Source: Chloroflexota bacterium
GTDB lineage: Bacteria > Chloroflexota > Dormibacteria > Dormibacterales > Dormibacteraceae
Assembly (NCBI GenBank): GCA_005883575.1
Contig: VBFH01000032.1
Coordinates: 36,037-100,036, forward strand
Direction: 5' to 3'
DNA length: 64,000 bases
The notes beneath the pieces are model-generated. The model was not told where the DNA came from, did no database searches, and saw only the letters and a list, made by a program, of their open reading frames with translations. A program made the position numbers and the translations under genes. Positions 26,601 through 34,545 of this stretch are shown one piece after another; the first letter of the stretch is position 1; each line of letters begins with the position of its first letter.

Positions 26601-27413
26601 GTGCGCATAAAGGTCCCTGCCTCGATCGCCAACATCGGTCCCGGCTTCGACTGCATGGCGATGGCCATCGACCTCTGGCTGGAGGTCGAGGCCAACGAGG
26701 CCCAGAGGCCGGCCTGGGACTACGAGGGCGAAGGCGCCGACTATCTGTACGCGCACGAGAACCCGTTCACCCGGCTGCACATGAAAGGCAGGGTCCGAAG
26801 TGAGATCCCGCTGGGGGTCGGTCTCGGCAGCAGCGCCGCCGCGCGGCTAGCTGCCTCCGCGCTCAGCAGCCCATGGGACGTGAAGAGCCACGTGATCGAC
26901 GCGGGCGCAGACGAAGGGCACTACGACAACGTCGCCGCGTCCGCAGCGGGTGGCATTCGCATCGTGTCCGAAAAGGTCGATGAAAAATTGCCAAACCCCG
27001 GTTGGGGAATCGCGCTCTTCATCGCGCACCAGCCGCTGCCAACAGAAAAAGCTCGGTCCGTGCTGCCAGACGAGGTGCCTCTGGGCGACGCATCCTTCAA
27101 CGCGTCCCGGACCGCGCTGCTCGTGCGTGCGATCGTCTCCAAACGCTCATCGCTGCTCGGAGAAGCCATGCGCGACCGGCTGCATCAGCCCCATCGCCTC
27201 CACCTCTATCCCTGGGTCGAAGAGATCATCCACGTCGCCGAGGCGGCGGGCGCCTATGGCGCGGCGATCTGCGGCGCCGGCCCCAGCGTCTTTGCTTTTT
27301 GCGCGGCTTCGCAGGCCAACCGCATCGCCAAAGCGATGGAGGAGGCGCACCCGCTTCGCGGTCGCGCGCTGGTCACCAAGATCACCGACAAGGGCATGTT
27401 CCGGACGTTGTGA
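26601..27413 (+). CDS. thrB: Homoserine kinase
   Basis: 270 residues from GTG 26601 with the GHMP-kinase start VPASIANIGPGFDCMAMAI, the ATP loop PLGVGLGSSAAA (70-81) and the late block GAAICGAGPSVFAFC. It phosphorylates homoserine. At 270 residues it is shorter than the usual 300 or so; the loss is in the region between residues 45 and 60. Its stop overlaps the lysC start. Confidence 0.93.
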   Translation: MRIKVPASIANIGPGFDCMAMAIDLWLEVEANEAQRPAWDYEGEGADYLYAHENPFTRLHMKGRVRSEIPLGVGLGSSAAARLAASALSSPWDVKSHVIDAGADEGHYDNVAASAAGGIRIVSEKVDEKLPNPGWGIALFIAHQPLPTEKARSVLPDEVPLGDASFNASRTALLVRAIVSKRSSLLGEAMRDRLHQPHRLHLYPWVEEIIHVAEAAGAYGAAICGAGPSVFAFCAASQANRIAKAMEEAHPLRGRALVTKITDKGMFRTL

Positions 27414-28627
27414 TCGTCCAGAAATACGGCGGTACCTCGGTCAGCTCCGCCGCGCGCATCCATCGCGTGAGCCGCCGCATCGCCGAAACCGTCAGGCAAG
27501 GGCAGCAGGTCGTCGCAGTCGTTTCCGCTATGGGCCACACCACCGATCGCTTGATCGCGCTTGCCAACAGTGTCAACCCGGAGCCCCCGGCGCGCGAGCT
27601 CGACACGCTGGTGGCGAACGGCGAAACGATCACCGCGCCTCTGGTCGCCATGTGTCTCCAGGGCATGGGCGTGCCGGCGGTCTCTCTTTCCGGGGCCCAG
27701 GCCGGCGTGCGCACCAGCGAGCACCACTCGCGGGCGCGGATCCGCGACATCAAGCCCGACCGGATCGTCGAGGCCCTGCGTAAGCGGCAGGTGCCTGTCG
27801 TCGCCGGATTCCAGGGCGTGACCGAGGAGCTCGAGATCACAACCCTCGGGCGCGGTGGTTCCGACACGACCGCGGTCGCGCTCGCGGCCTCGCTGGGAGC
27901 CGACTCGTGCGAGATCTACACCGACGTGGACGGGATCTTCACCGCCGATCCCCGGGTGGTGAAATCAGCTCGCAAGCTCAGCCACATCCAGTACGACGAG
28001 ATGCTCGAGCTGGCGGCGGTGGGAGCGCGTGTCATGCATCCGCGGGCGGTGGAGATCGGCGAGCTGTACGGAGTGCCCATCCATGTGCGGTCGAGCTTCC
28101 GCGATCGCATCGGTACGATGATCGTCGCCCACGTCCCAATGGAAGACCGCCAGCGAGTGCGCGGCATCGCGCAAGAGACGAACGTCGCGAAGATCACCGT
28201 GATCGGCGTCCGGGACAGGCCCGGCGTTGCGGCCGCCATCTTCGAGCCGCTTGGCGCCGCCGGCATCTCCGTCGACGTCATCGTCCAGAACATCGGCCGC
28301 TCCGGCCACACCGACCTCACGTTCTCGGTCGCCGAGTCCGACCTGAAGGCGGCGGAGAAGCTTGTCAAGACCGCGGCCAAGGAGGTCGGCGCAAGACGCG
28401 TCTCGTCCGCCGGCGGCATAGCCAAGCTTTCGGTCGTCGGCACCGGCATGCTCGGCACGCCCGGCATCGCGGCCCGCATGTTCCGCGCCCTCGCCGACGG
28501 TGGGATCAACATCGAGATGATCAGCACGTCGGAGATCCGCATCACCTGTCTGGTCGCGCGCGCCCAGGTCGAAAAAGGCGTGCGGATCCTGCACAAAGCC
28601 TTCGAGCTGGACCAGGAACTGGTTTAA
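27410..28627 (+). CDS. lysC: Aspartate kinase
   Basis: 405 residues from GTG 27410, chosen because it overlaps the thrB stop (GTGA) and gives the exact family start VIVQKYGGTSV. Other marks: VVAVVSAMGHTTDRLI, FQGVTEELEITTLGRGGSDT, YTDVDGIFTADPR, then two ACT domains from about residue 260 (NVAKITVIGVRDRPGVAAAI and KLSVVGTGMLGTPGIAARMF). It makes aspartyl phosphate, the first step toward threonine, methionine and lysine. Confidence 0.95.
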   Translation: MIVQKYGGTSVSSAARIHRVSRRIAETVRQGQQVVAVVSAMGHTTDRLIALANSVNPEPPARELDTLVANGETITAPLVAMCLQGMGVPAVSLSGAQAGVRTSEHHSRARIRDIKPDRIVEALRKRQVPVVAGFQGVTEELEITTLGRGGSDTTAVALAASLGADSCEIYTDVDGIFTADPRVVKSARKLSHIQYDEMLELAAVGARVMHPRAVEIGELYGVPIHVRSSFRDRIGTMIVAHVPMEDRQRVRGIAQETNVAKITVIGVRDRPGVAAAIFEPLGAAGISVDVIVQNIGRSGHTDLTFSVAESDLKAAEKLVKTAAKEVGARRVSSAGGIAKLSVVGTGMLGTPGIAARMFRALADGGINIEMISTSEIRITCLVARAQVEKGVRILHKAFELDQELV

Positions 28628-28630
28628 GAC

Positions 28631-29644
28631 GTGCCGGTCAACGTTGCGATCGTCGGCCCGGCCGGGGCCGGCAAGACGACGCTGTTCAATGCTCTGACAG
28701 CCGGCCGCGGCGCCGATGGCGTCGGCATGGTCGATGTCCCGGACGCACGTCTGACGCGGCTCGCGGGGGCGGTCAAGCCCGCAAAGACGACGCCGGCGCA
28801 GGTGCGGGTCGAGGACACGCCGCCTGGGAGTCGCGCCCAGCGCGTGGCGTTTGCGCGCCAGGCCGACGTGCTGGTCAAGGTCGCACGCTGCTTCGGCCCC
28901 GAGCCCCAGCCTGTAGCCGAGCTGGAGGAGTTTGCCCTCGACCTCGTCCTCGCCGACCTCGGTTCGGTCGAAAAGCGCCTCGACGTCGTGGGCAAGGAGG
29001 CGCGCGCGGGGAAGAAGGACGCCATCGACGAGGCCGAGGTGCTGACTGTGGCCAAACAGCATCTCGACGCGGGACAGCAACTCCGAACGATGACGTTCGA
29101 GCCTGAGCAGCGCGCGATGCTCTTGGGCATCTTCCCGGTCACCCTCAAGCCGGCGGTGTACGTCGCCAACGCGGCCGAGGAGCTGCTGCCGGCGGGCGGC
29201 GAGCCGGCGGCGAAGGTGGCAATGCTGGCGATGGCGGAGGGCGCGCCTTCGATCGCACTTTCCGCGCGGCTTGAGGCAGAGCTTGCGGAGCTCGCACCAG
29301 AGGAGCAGGCCGAGATGCGTGCAGGCTATGCGATCGACGAGTCCGGGCTCGGCCGCATCGCCCGCGCGGTGTGGGACGCGGGCGGCTTGATCACCTATTT
29401 CACGGCAGGCGAGCCCGAGGTGCGGGCCTGGCCGTGCGAACGCGACGCGCCGGCCCCCATCGCCGCCTCGAAGATCCACACCGACTTCGAGAAGCATTTC
29501 ATCCGCGCCGAGGTGACCTCCGTCGACGAGCTGGTCGCCGCTGGTTCGATGGAAGCGCTGCGTGCGGCCGGAAAGCTGCGAATCGAGGGACGCGACTATC
29601 GCGTCAAGGACGGCGACGTCATCTTCTTCCGCATCGGTCGCTAA
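28631..29644 (+). CDS. Divergent YchF-type P-loop NTPase with TGS domain
   Basis: 337 residues against about 363 for YchF. The P-loop is GPAGAGKTT (9-17) rather than the usual GLPNVGKST. The end of the protein (LITYFTAGEPEVRAWPCER, IHTDFEKHFIRAEV, YRVKDGDVIFF) is a clear YchF helical/TGS tail. The switch II region, normally DIAGLVKGAS, is replaced by EDTPPGSRAQ and shortened. A YchF-like NxxE specificity site may be ANAAEE. YchF is an ATPase that binds ribosomes. This could be a paralogue with altered nucleotide switching; it lies 3 bases after lysC. Confidence 0.82.
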   Translation: MPVNVAIVGPAGAGKTTLFNALTAGRGADGVGMVDVPDARLTRLAGAVKPAKTTPAQVRVEDTPPGSRAQRVAFARQADVLVKVARCFGPEPQPVAELEEFALDLVLADLGSVEKRLDVVGKEARAGKKDAIDEAEVLTVAKQHLDAGQQLRTMTFEPEQRAMLLGIFPVTLKPAVYVANAAEELLPAGGEPAAKVAMLAMAEGAPSIALSARLEAELAELAPEEQAEMRAGYAIDESGLGRIARAVWDAGGLITYFTAGEPEVRAWPCERDAPAPIAASKIHTDFEKHFIRAEVTSVDELVAAGSMEALRAAGKLRIEGRDYRVKDGDVIFFRIGR

Positions 29645-29684
29645 AGAGCTTGCGCTGGCCGCCCGCAGTTTCCAGAATTTCCGC

Positions 29685-30071
29685 ATGGCCCAGTTGACCA
29701 ACCCCCTCCTTTTCAGTGGCACTCATGTGTGGGTGAGGGTCGAGGGATCGGAGGCTGTGCTCGGACTCAGCGACTTCCTGCAGGACCAGATGGGGGAGAT
29801 CACCGCGCTCGAGCTGCCCGATATCGGCGACGTCATTCGCGCCGCGCGCAGGATGGGAAAAATCGAGTCCGAAGACGCATCGTCGCCCATCGAGGCGCCG
29901 ATCACGGGCGAGGTCGTAGAGGTCAACGTCGAAGCGCTCGAGAATCCGGACCTGGTAAACAGCGATCCCTACGCCGGTGGTTGGCTCCTGCGGGTGAAGA
30001 TCGATGACCCGGGGGAGCTCGAAGAGCTGATCAGCGAAGAGGAGTATGCAGAGCTCACGACCGAGGTCTAA
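29685..30071 (+). CDS. Glycine-cleavage H-protein homologue lacking the lipoyl lysine
   Basis: 128 residues from ATG 29685. The fold is GcvH-like: THVWVRVEGSEAVLGLSDFLQDQMGEI, IESEDASSPIEAPITGEVVEVN and SDPYAGGWLLRVKI. In true H proteins the swinging lysine sits in ESVKA; here the aligned codons read gag tcc gaa gac gca (ESEDA), so the lipoylated residue is Asp64. It therefore cannot carry lipoate there. No gcvT, gcvP or lipoate ligase is nearby. It may be a structural or binding relic, or act in another complex; it is 40 bases after the YchF-like gene. Confidence 0.85.
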   Translation: MAQLTNPLLFSGTHVWVRVEGSEAVLGLSDFLQDQMGEITALELPDIGDVIRAARRMGKIESEDASSPIEAPITGEVVEVNVEALENPDLVNSDPYAGGWLLRVKIDDPGELEELISEEEYAELTTEV

Positions 30072-30077
30072 CCGGAG

Positions 30078-30482
30078 CTAGGGGATCCCATAGGCGGCGC
30101 GCGTTCTACGCCGGAGCAGGAAAACAAGCACCGGAATCCCCACCACCACGAGCGACCACGCCGCCGAGACGATCATCGCCGCGATCCAGCCCCAGGCGCG
30201 GAATTTTCTCAGACCGTAGTACGCCGCGCCATGAAGTACGGCCGCTGAGGCCTCGAGGAAAACCACGATCACGGACTCGACGATCAGCATGGCCGACGCG
30301 TTGCGGCCGAACCCCGCCCCCGCCAGCGTCTGGACCAGCTGCTCACGGCCGGCCGGCGCCGCCAGGACAGCGGCGAACTGGGTGAGCTCGATCAACCAGA
30401 AGACCGCGCCCGCGGCGAAGAGGTAGGGCAGCAAGCGCAACCCGTGGCTAGGCGACGATTTGGCCAAAGCTCTTGACAGCAC
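30078..30482 (-). CDS. Membrane protein of unknown function
   Basis: 134 residues from GTG 30482 (TTG 15 bases in is possible), with four hydrophobic helices at about 17-42, 60-88, 93-112 and 113-125 and a basic C-terminus (LLRRRTRAAYGIP). No family recognised. Its start codon lies beside the -35 element of a promoter facing the other way, so transcription of the two directions may interfere. Confidence 0.6.
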   Translation of the reverse strand: MLSRALAKSSPSHGLRLLPYLFAAGAVFWLIELTQFAAVLAAPAGREQLVQTLAGAGFGRNASAMLIVESVIVVFLEASAAVLHGAAYYGLRKFRAWGWIAAMIVSAAWSLVVVGIPVLVFLLRRRTRAAYGIP

Positions 30483-30501
30483 CTACATTCGGGGTTATAA
30501 C
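30473..30501 (+). promoter_or_regulatory. Consensus sigma-70-type promoter
   Basis: TTGACA at 30473-30478, a 17-base spacer and TATAAC at 30496-30501, a near-perfect housekeeping promoter. Expected start of transcription is near 30508, giving a leader of about 175 bases before the plus-strand gene at 30683. Confidence 0.65.
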
Positions 30502-30507
30502 TGCAGC

Positions 30508-30682
30508 CGGGACACAACATATCGTAGCCAACGTCTCAACTCGTTGAGTCCCACGGCCCAACGACAGGCAGGCGGAACCCTTCCCAAGTCGCACCCCACG
30601 ACGCAGAAACAGCTCCCCTAACCGCCTGCCTGTTCTCACCTTTCTGTGCACCGATTTCAAGCCCCTCTAGACTTGCAGATCT
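30508..30682 (+). ncRNA. Candidate structured leader or small RNA
   Basis: Downstream of the promoter, ACAGGCAGGCGG (30564-30575) pairs perfectly with CCGCCTGCCTGT (30622-30633), closing a 46-base domain that contains a small hairpin GTCG/CGAC. A second hairpin, CTCAA-CTCG-TTGAG, lies at 30535-30548. No ORF, ribosome site or T-run is evident within it. It may be a regulatory leader for the gene at 30683 or an independent RNA; no known family was recognised. Confidence 0.4.
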
Positions 30683-31051
30683 ATGGCGCGCAAGGGCAAG
30701 AAGCGCGGAAAGGGCAAGTACCGCCAGCCGATGCGGCCGCCTGGGCCGCTCAAGCCGGTCGGCACCTCCCCAGCCGGCGCCCAGACGGCCGCAAGCCAGA
30801 AGAGCGTCTCGCAGGCACGCGTCGGCGGCGACCAGGCGCTCGTGCGCGCCGTGGAGATGTCGCTGGGGGCCCGCAACCAGATCGTCAAAGGCCGCGGCGG
30901 GCGGTACCTGGTCGAGTCGGCCGACCCCTCGATCCCGCTCGACCGGGTTCCTTACTTCACCAAGGACCTGATCCGTCTTCTGGTCGTGGCCCTGGCGATG
31001 ATCGTGGTGCTTGGGGTCGGGTCGCTCACGATCCCTCAACTGGTCAAGTAA
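30683..31051 (+). CDS. Small basic protein with C-terminal membrane helix
   Basis: 122 residues. The first 30 are very basic and Gly/Pro-rich (MARKGKKRGKGKYRQP), the middle is soluble (QALVRAVEMSLGARNQIVKG), and one helix at about 95-118 is followed by only four residues, so it is a tail-anchored type. Being followed 50 bases later by an ArsA/Get3-type ATPase is suggestive, since Get3 inserts tail-anchored proteins in eukaryotes, but that link is inference. Confidence 0.62.
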   Translation: MARKGKKRGKGKYRQPMRPPGPLKPVGTSPAGAQTAASQKSVSQARVGGDQALVRAVEMSLGARNQIVKGRGGRYLVESADPSIPLDRVPYFTKDLIRLLVVALAMIVVLGVGSLTIPQLVK

Positions 31052-31101
31052 CCGCGAAGAGCGCAGAGCGGGGGGAAATCGACCGACCGTAGACTTCCCC
31101 C

Positions 31102-32295
31102 GTGCGGGTTGTCTTGTTCACGGGTAAAGGTGGTGTCGGCAAGACATCAGTTGCCGCCGCGACCGCCGTCAGGTGCGCATCCGCCGGCTATCGGACCGTG
31201 GTGATGAGCACCGACCCCGCGCATTCTCTGGGCGACTCGTTCGACATCCAGCTCGGCACCGACGCAGCGCAGGTCGGCAAGAACCTGTGGGCGCACGAAG
31301 TTTCATCTCTACACGAGATGCAGCGGCACTGGGCAAAGCTGCACGAGTACGCGGTCGAGGTCTTCTCGACGCAGGGGCTGGATGAAGTTCTGGCCGACGA
31401 GGTCGCCAACCCACCGGGCATGGACGAGGTCGCTTCGCTGATGTGGATCAAGCACTACGCGCAGCGGGCCGAGCACGACGTGCTGATCGTCGACTGCGCC
31501 CCGACTGGCGAAACGCTGCAGCTCTTGACATTCCCCGACGCCGCCAAATGGTGGCTCGACAAGATCTACCCCTGGTCGCGCCGCGCCATGCGAGTGGCCC
31601 GTCCGGTGCTGCAGCCGATGATGGGCATGCCTCTGCCTTCGGATGAGGTCTATGCGTCGCTGAAAGACCTGCTGCTCGACCTGGACGGCATGCGACGAGT
31701 GCTGACGGATCCGGAGATCACGACTGTTCGCATCGTCCTGAACCTGGAGAAGATGGTCGTCAAGGAGGCAAAGCGCGCCTACACGTACTTGAGCCTTTTC
31801 GGCTACGTGACGGACGCGGTGATCGTCAATCGACTGCTGCCCGGCGACCTGCACGACGAGCTGTTTCAGAAATGGCAGCGCATCCACAAGCGCTACCAGG
31901 TCGAGGTCGAGGAGTCGTTCGCGGGGATTCCGATCTTTAATGTTCCACTGTTCGACCGCGAGGTGGTTGGGGAGGAGATGCTTGGACGCATGGCCGAGGC
32001 GATATACGGCGAGGACGATCCGTCGCGCCGCTTCGCGACCTCCAATCCGCAGCGCATAGATAAGGACGGGGCCGACTACGTGCTCGCGCTCAAGGTGCCG
32101 TTCGTCGACAAGGCGGCGGTCGACCTGAGCCGGCACAACGGCGACCTCTACGTCACGGTGGGCAACTACCGGCGCGAGATCACGCTGCCGCGTGTGCTGG
32201 AGCGACGGGAAACGGTTGGGGCGTCCATCCAGAACGGGGAGCTCCGCGTCCGCTTCGCGCCCAAGCCGGGGAAGACGACGGGCGTGAAGAGATGA
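31102..32295 (+). CDS. ArsA/Get3-family ATPase with C-terminal HSP20-like domain
   Basis: 397 residues from GTG 31102. Deviant Walker A GKGGVGKTS (8-16), STDPAHSLGDSFD switch I and VDCAPTGETLQLL switch II are diagnostic. Residues after about 315 (LALKVPFVDKAAVDLSRHNG, LYVTVGNYRREITLP) form the small beta domain seen in bacterial ArsA-like proteins. No arsB, arsR or arsenite-binding Cys cluster is present, so arsenic export is unlikely. The next gene overlaps by 4 bases. Confidence 0.88.
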   Translation: MRVVLFTGKGGVGKTSVAAATAVRCASAGYRTVVMSTDPAHSLGDSFDIQLGTDAAQVGKNLWAHEVSSLHEMQRHWAKLHEYAVEVFSTQGLDEVLADEVANPPGMDEVASLMWIKHYAQRAEHDVLIVDCAPTGETLQLLTFPDAAKWWLDKIYPWSRRAMRVARPVLQPMMGMPLPSDEVYASLKDLLLDLDGMRRVLTDPEITTVRIVLNLEKMVVKEAKRAYTYLSLFGYVTDAVIVNRLLPGDLHDELFQKWQRIHKRYQVEVEESFAGIPIFNVPLFDREVVGEEMLGRMAEAIYGEDDPSRRFATSNPQRIDKDGADYVLALKVPFVDKAAVDLSRHNGDLYVTVGNYRREITLPRVLERRETVGASIQNGELRVRFAPKPGKTTGVKR

Positions 32296-32540
32296 GTCGC
32301 GACGGCGAGCGTGTGATCGAGCTGGTCAACGAGCTCGGAGCTCGCGTCGGGCATCTGCTGTCCGACATGGTTCCACCCGCCGCCCAGGTCCACCTGCTCA
32401 ACGCCCAGCGCGAGCTCATCACGGCGCTGATGCTGATCTACGAAAACCGCGTCGCCCCGGAGCCGGCCGCCCGGCGAGCGAGGCGAGCCCGAGCCATTCG
32501 CCGAACGACCAAGCGCGATACCAAAATCACAATTAAGTGA
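32292..32540 (+). CDS. Small helical protein of unknown function
   Basis: 82 residues, overlapping the ArsA-type gene by 4 bases and the M50 protease gene by 4 bases, so it is translationally coupled to both. The first 52 residues look like two amphipathic helices (VIELVNELGARVGHLL, AQRELITALMLIYENR); the rest is strongly basic (ARRARRARAIRRTTKR). Composition suggests binding to acidic surfaces or RNA. No family recognised. Confidence 0.7.
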   Translation: MSRDGERVIELVNELGARVGHLLSDMVPPAAQVHLLNAQRELITALMLIYENRVAPEPAARRARRARAIRRTTKRDTKITIK

Positions 32541-33247
32541 GCCCGTTCTTCGGGCTGCTCCTTGGCGTACTCCTCCTGGTCCCGGCGATTGTGATCGCGA
32601 TCCCGGTGCACGAGATGGGCCACGCCGCGGCGGCGTACTTCCTCGGCGATCGCTCTGTGCGCTACTACGGCTATTTGTCGCCGGATCCACGCCGCTTCCT
32701 CGAACCGATCGGTGTGATCGCGGTCGTCGTCGCGCTGGTCGGTTGGGGAAGGCGGGTGCCGGTGCAGTCGAACCGGATCAACACCACGCGGCAGAGAGTC
32801 CTGTTCGAGCTGGGCGGTCCGGCGGCCAACCTCATCGTTGCGATCGGACTCGGGTTCTTGCTGCGTGCACTCGTCCGCGCCGGCCTGCCCTACTCATTCG
32901 ACGTCGGCCCGGGCCTCGTCCTGGCGGCAATCTACGTGATCGTCTTCCTGAACCTTTCGATCTTCGCCTTCCAGCTCCTGCCGATACCAGGACTGGACGG
33001 CTGGAACATCATCGAGGCGCTGTTTCGGAGTCGCAACCCGCGTTTCTTCTACGACGTCAGCCTCCGCCGTCGCGAGATCTGGGCCGGGGCGGTCATCGTC
33101 CTCATCGCGTTCCAGTTCCTGGCTCGAGTGAACATCCTCTGGTACGTGATGGCGCCCTTCTATGAGCCGGCGAGCCTAATCTCAATAGGCAGATGCGACG
33201 GATACGCGATTCCCAACCTGACCGCCCTGTTTCCCTGCCTGCTGTAG
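32537..33247 (+). CDS. M50 (site-2-protease-like) membrane metalloprotease
   Basis: 236 residues from GTG 32537. The zinc motif HEMGH (25-29) lies in the first hydrophobic helix, and the third ligand is in the block LLPIPGLDGWN. Five to six helices are visible. Stand-alone members without PDZ, as here, cleave membrane or anti-sigma proteins; substrate unknown. The C-terminal 18 codons overlap the selA start by 55 bases. Confidence 0.87.
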   Translation: MSPFFGLLLGVLLLVPAIVIAIPVHEMGHAAAAYFLGDRSVRYYGYLSPDPRRFLEPIGVIAVVVALVGWGRRVPVQSNRINTTRQRVLFELGGPAANLIVAIGLGFLLRALVRAGLPYSFDVGPGLVLAAIYVIVFLNLSIFAFQLLPIPGLDGWNIIEALFRSRNPRFFYDVSLRRREIWAGAVIVLIAFQFLARVNILWYVMAPFYEPASLISIGRCDGYAIPNLTALFPCLL

Positions 33248-34545
33248 GGACTCTGGTCAACGAGCCGGCCTTCGCCGAGCTCGTCCGGGAGCACGGACGA
33301 GCGCGCGTGGTCGAGGCAATTCGCGCCCAGATCGCGGCAGAGCGGGACGATGGCGCCGACGGCTCGGCGCGGTATGCCGCGGTTGCGGCCAGGCTGCAGG
33401 CCGGCGTGACCCCGAAGCTGCGGCGGGTCATCAACGCAAGCGGGGTCGTCCTTCACACCAACCTCGGACGTGCGCCGCTGTCGAAAAGCGCGATTGATGC
33501 GCTCAGCGTGGCGGCAGGCTACAGCAACCTCGAGCTCGACCTCGAGACCGGCAAACGAGGAGAGCGGTCATCGCTCGCCGCAGGTCTGCTGACGGCGCTG
33601 TTCGGATGCGAGGCAGCGTCCGTGGTCAACAACAATGCGGCGGCGGTGCTCCTAGCTTTGACCGCCCTGTGCAAGGGAAAAGAGGTCATCGTCTCGCGGG
33701 GTCAGCTCGTCGAGATCGGTGGTGCGTTTCGGATGCCGGACGTGATGAGGCTGTCAGGCGCGCGCATGGTCGAGGTCGGGACCACCAATCGAACCCGAGC
33801 CGCCGACTACGAGGACGCGATCACTTCACGCACTGCTGCCCTGCTGCGCGTGCACACTTCCAACTTCCGTGTCACCGGGTTCACTGAATCTGCGACCCTC
33901 GGACAGCTGGCCGAGGTGGCGAAGCGGCACGGCGTCCTTCTGATCGACGACCTGGGAAGCGGAGCCACCGAGGCGATCGGTGACGAGCCCACCGTCGCCG
34001 AATCACTTCAGCACTGCGACGTGGTCACCTTCTCCGGAGACAAGCTGCTCGGGGGCCCGCAGGCTGGAATCGTGCTTGGCCACAGCGAGGCAATCACCAA
34101 GATGTCGCGCCATCCGCTCGCGCGCGCAGTGCGAGTCGACAAGCTCACGCTCGCCGCACTCGAGGCCACGCTGAGCCAGCGTTTGACCGGGCATGCAGAC
34201 GACATCCCCATCGAGCGCATGCTGCACGCGCCGGTCGAGGATGTCCGGCGCCGGGCCGCGATGTGGTCGGTCAAGCTCGCCGAGCGCGGAGTGGAAACCA
34301 GGCTGGTCGAAAGCTCGTCGGCCGTCGGAGGCGGCTCGCTGCCCGAGCATGCTTTGCCAACGGTGCTACTGGCCGTCATTGGCCCGGCCTCGCGCCTGGT
34401 CGCAGCGCTGCGCCGCGGCGCGCCACCGGTGATCGCCCGCGTCGAGAACGATCAGTGCTGCGTCGACCCGCGGACGGTGCTCAAAGGCGAGGATGAGACT
34501 CTGATCGACGTGGTTGAGGTGGCGGCCGCCTCAATTCGGCGATGA
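33193..34545 (+). CDS. selA: L-seryl-tRNA(Sec) selenium transferase
   Basis: 450 residues. N-terminal SLPAVGTLV matches the family's LPSVD block, then INASGVVLHTNLGRAPLS, and the PLP lysine Lys284 in FSGDKLLGGPQAGI. It converts Ser-tRNA(Sec) to Sec-tRNA(Sec) using selenophosphate. The start at 33193 is needed to keep the conserved N-terminus, despite overlap with the protease gene. It overlaps selB by 4 bases. No selC, selD or selenoprotein gene is seen in the window. Confidence 0.95.
   Translation: MRRIRDSQPDRPVSLPAVGTLVNEPAFAELVREHGRARVVEAIRAQIAAERDDGADGSARYAAVAARLQAGVTPKLRRVINASGVVLHTNLGRAPLSKSAIDALSVAAGYSNLELDLETGKRGERSSLAAGLLTALFGCEAASVVNNNAAAVLLALTALCKGKEVIVSRGQLVEIGGAFRMPDVMRLSGARMVEVGTTNRTRAADYEDAITSRTAALLRVHTSNFRVTGFTESATLGQLAEVAKRHGVLLIDDLGSGATEAIGDEPTVAESLQHCDVVTFSGDKLLGGPQAGIVLGHSEAITKMSRHPLARAVRVDKLTLAALEATLSQRLTGHADDIPIERMLHAPVEDVRRRAAMWSVKLAERGVETRLVESSSAVGGGSLPEHALPTVLLAVIGPASRLVAALRRGAPPVIARVENDQCCVDPRTVLKGEDETLIDVVEVAAASIRR

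Noticed and set aside
27965..29722. 585-codon open frame on the minus strand
   Set aside because: It is antisense to lysC and the YchF-like gene, whose protein families are unmistakable. Its translation is Arg/His/Asp-rich with no domain, as expected for the opposite strand of high-GC genes.
31102..32295. Arsenic-resistance pump ATPase
   Set aside because: No arsB/acr3, arsR, arsC or metal-binding Cys cluster nearby. Get3-like role kept open instead.
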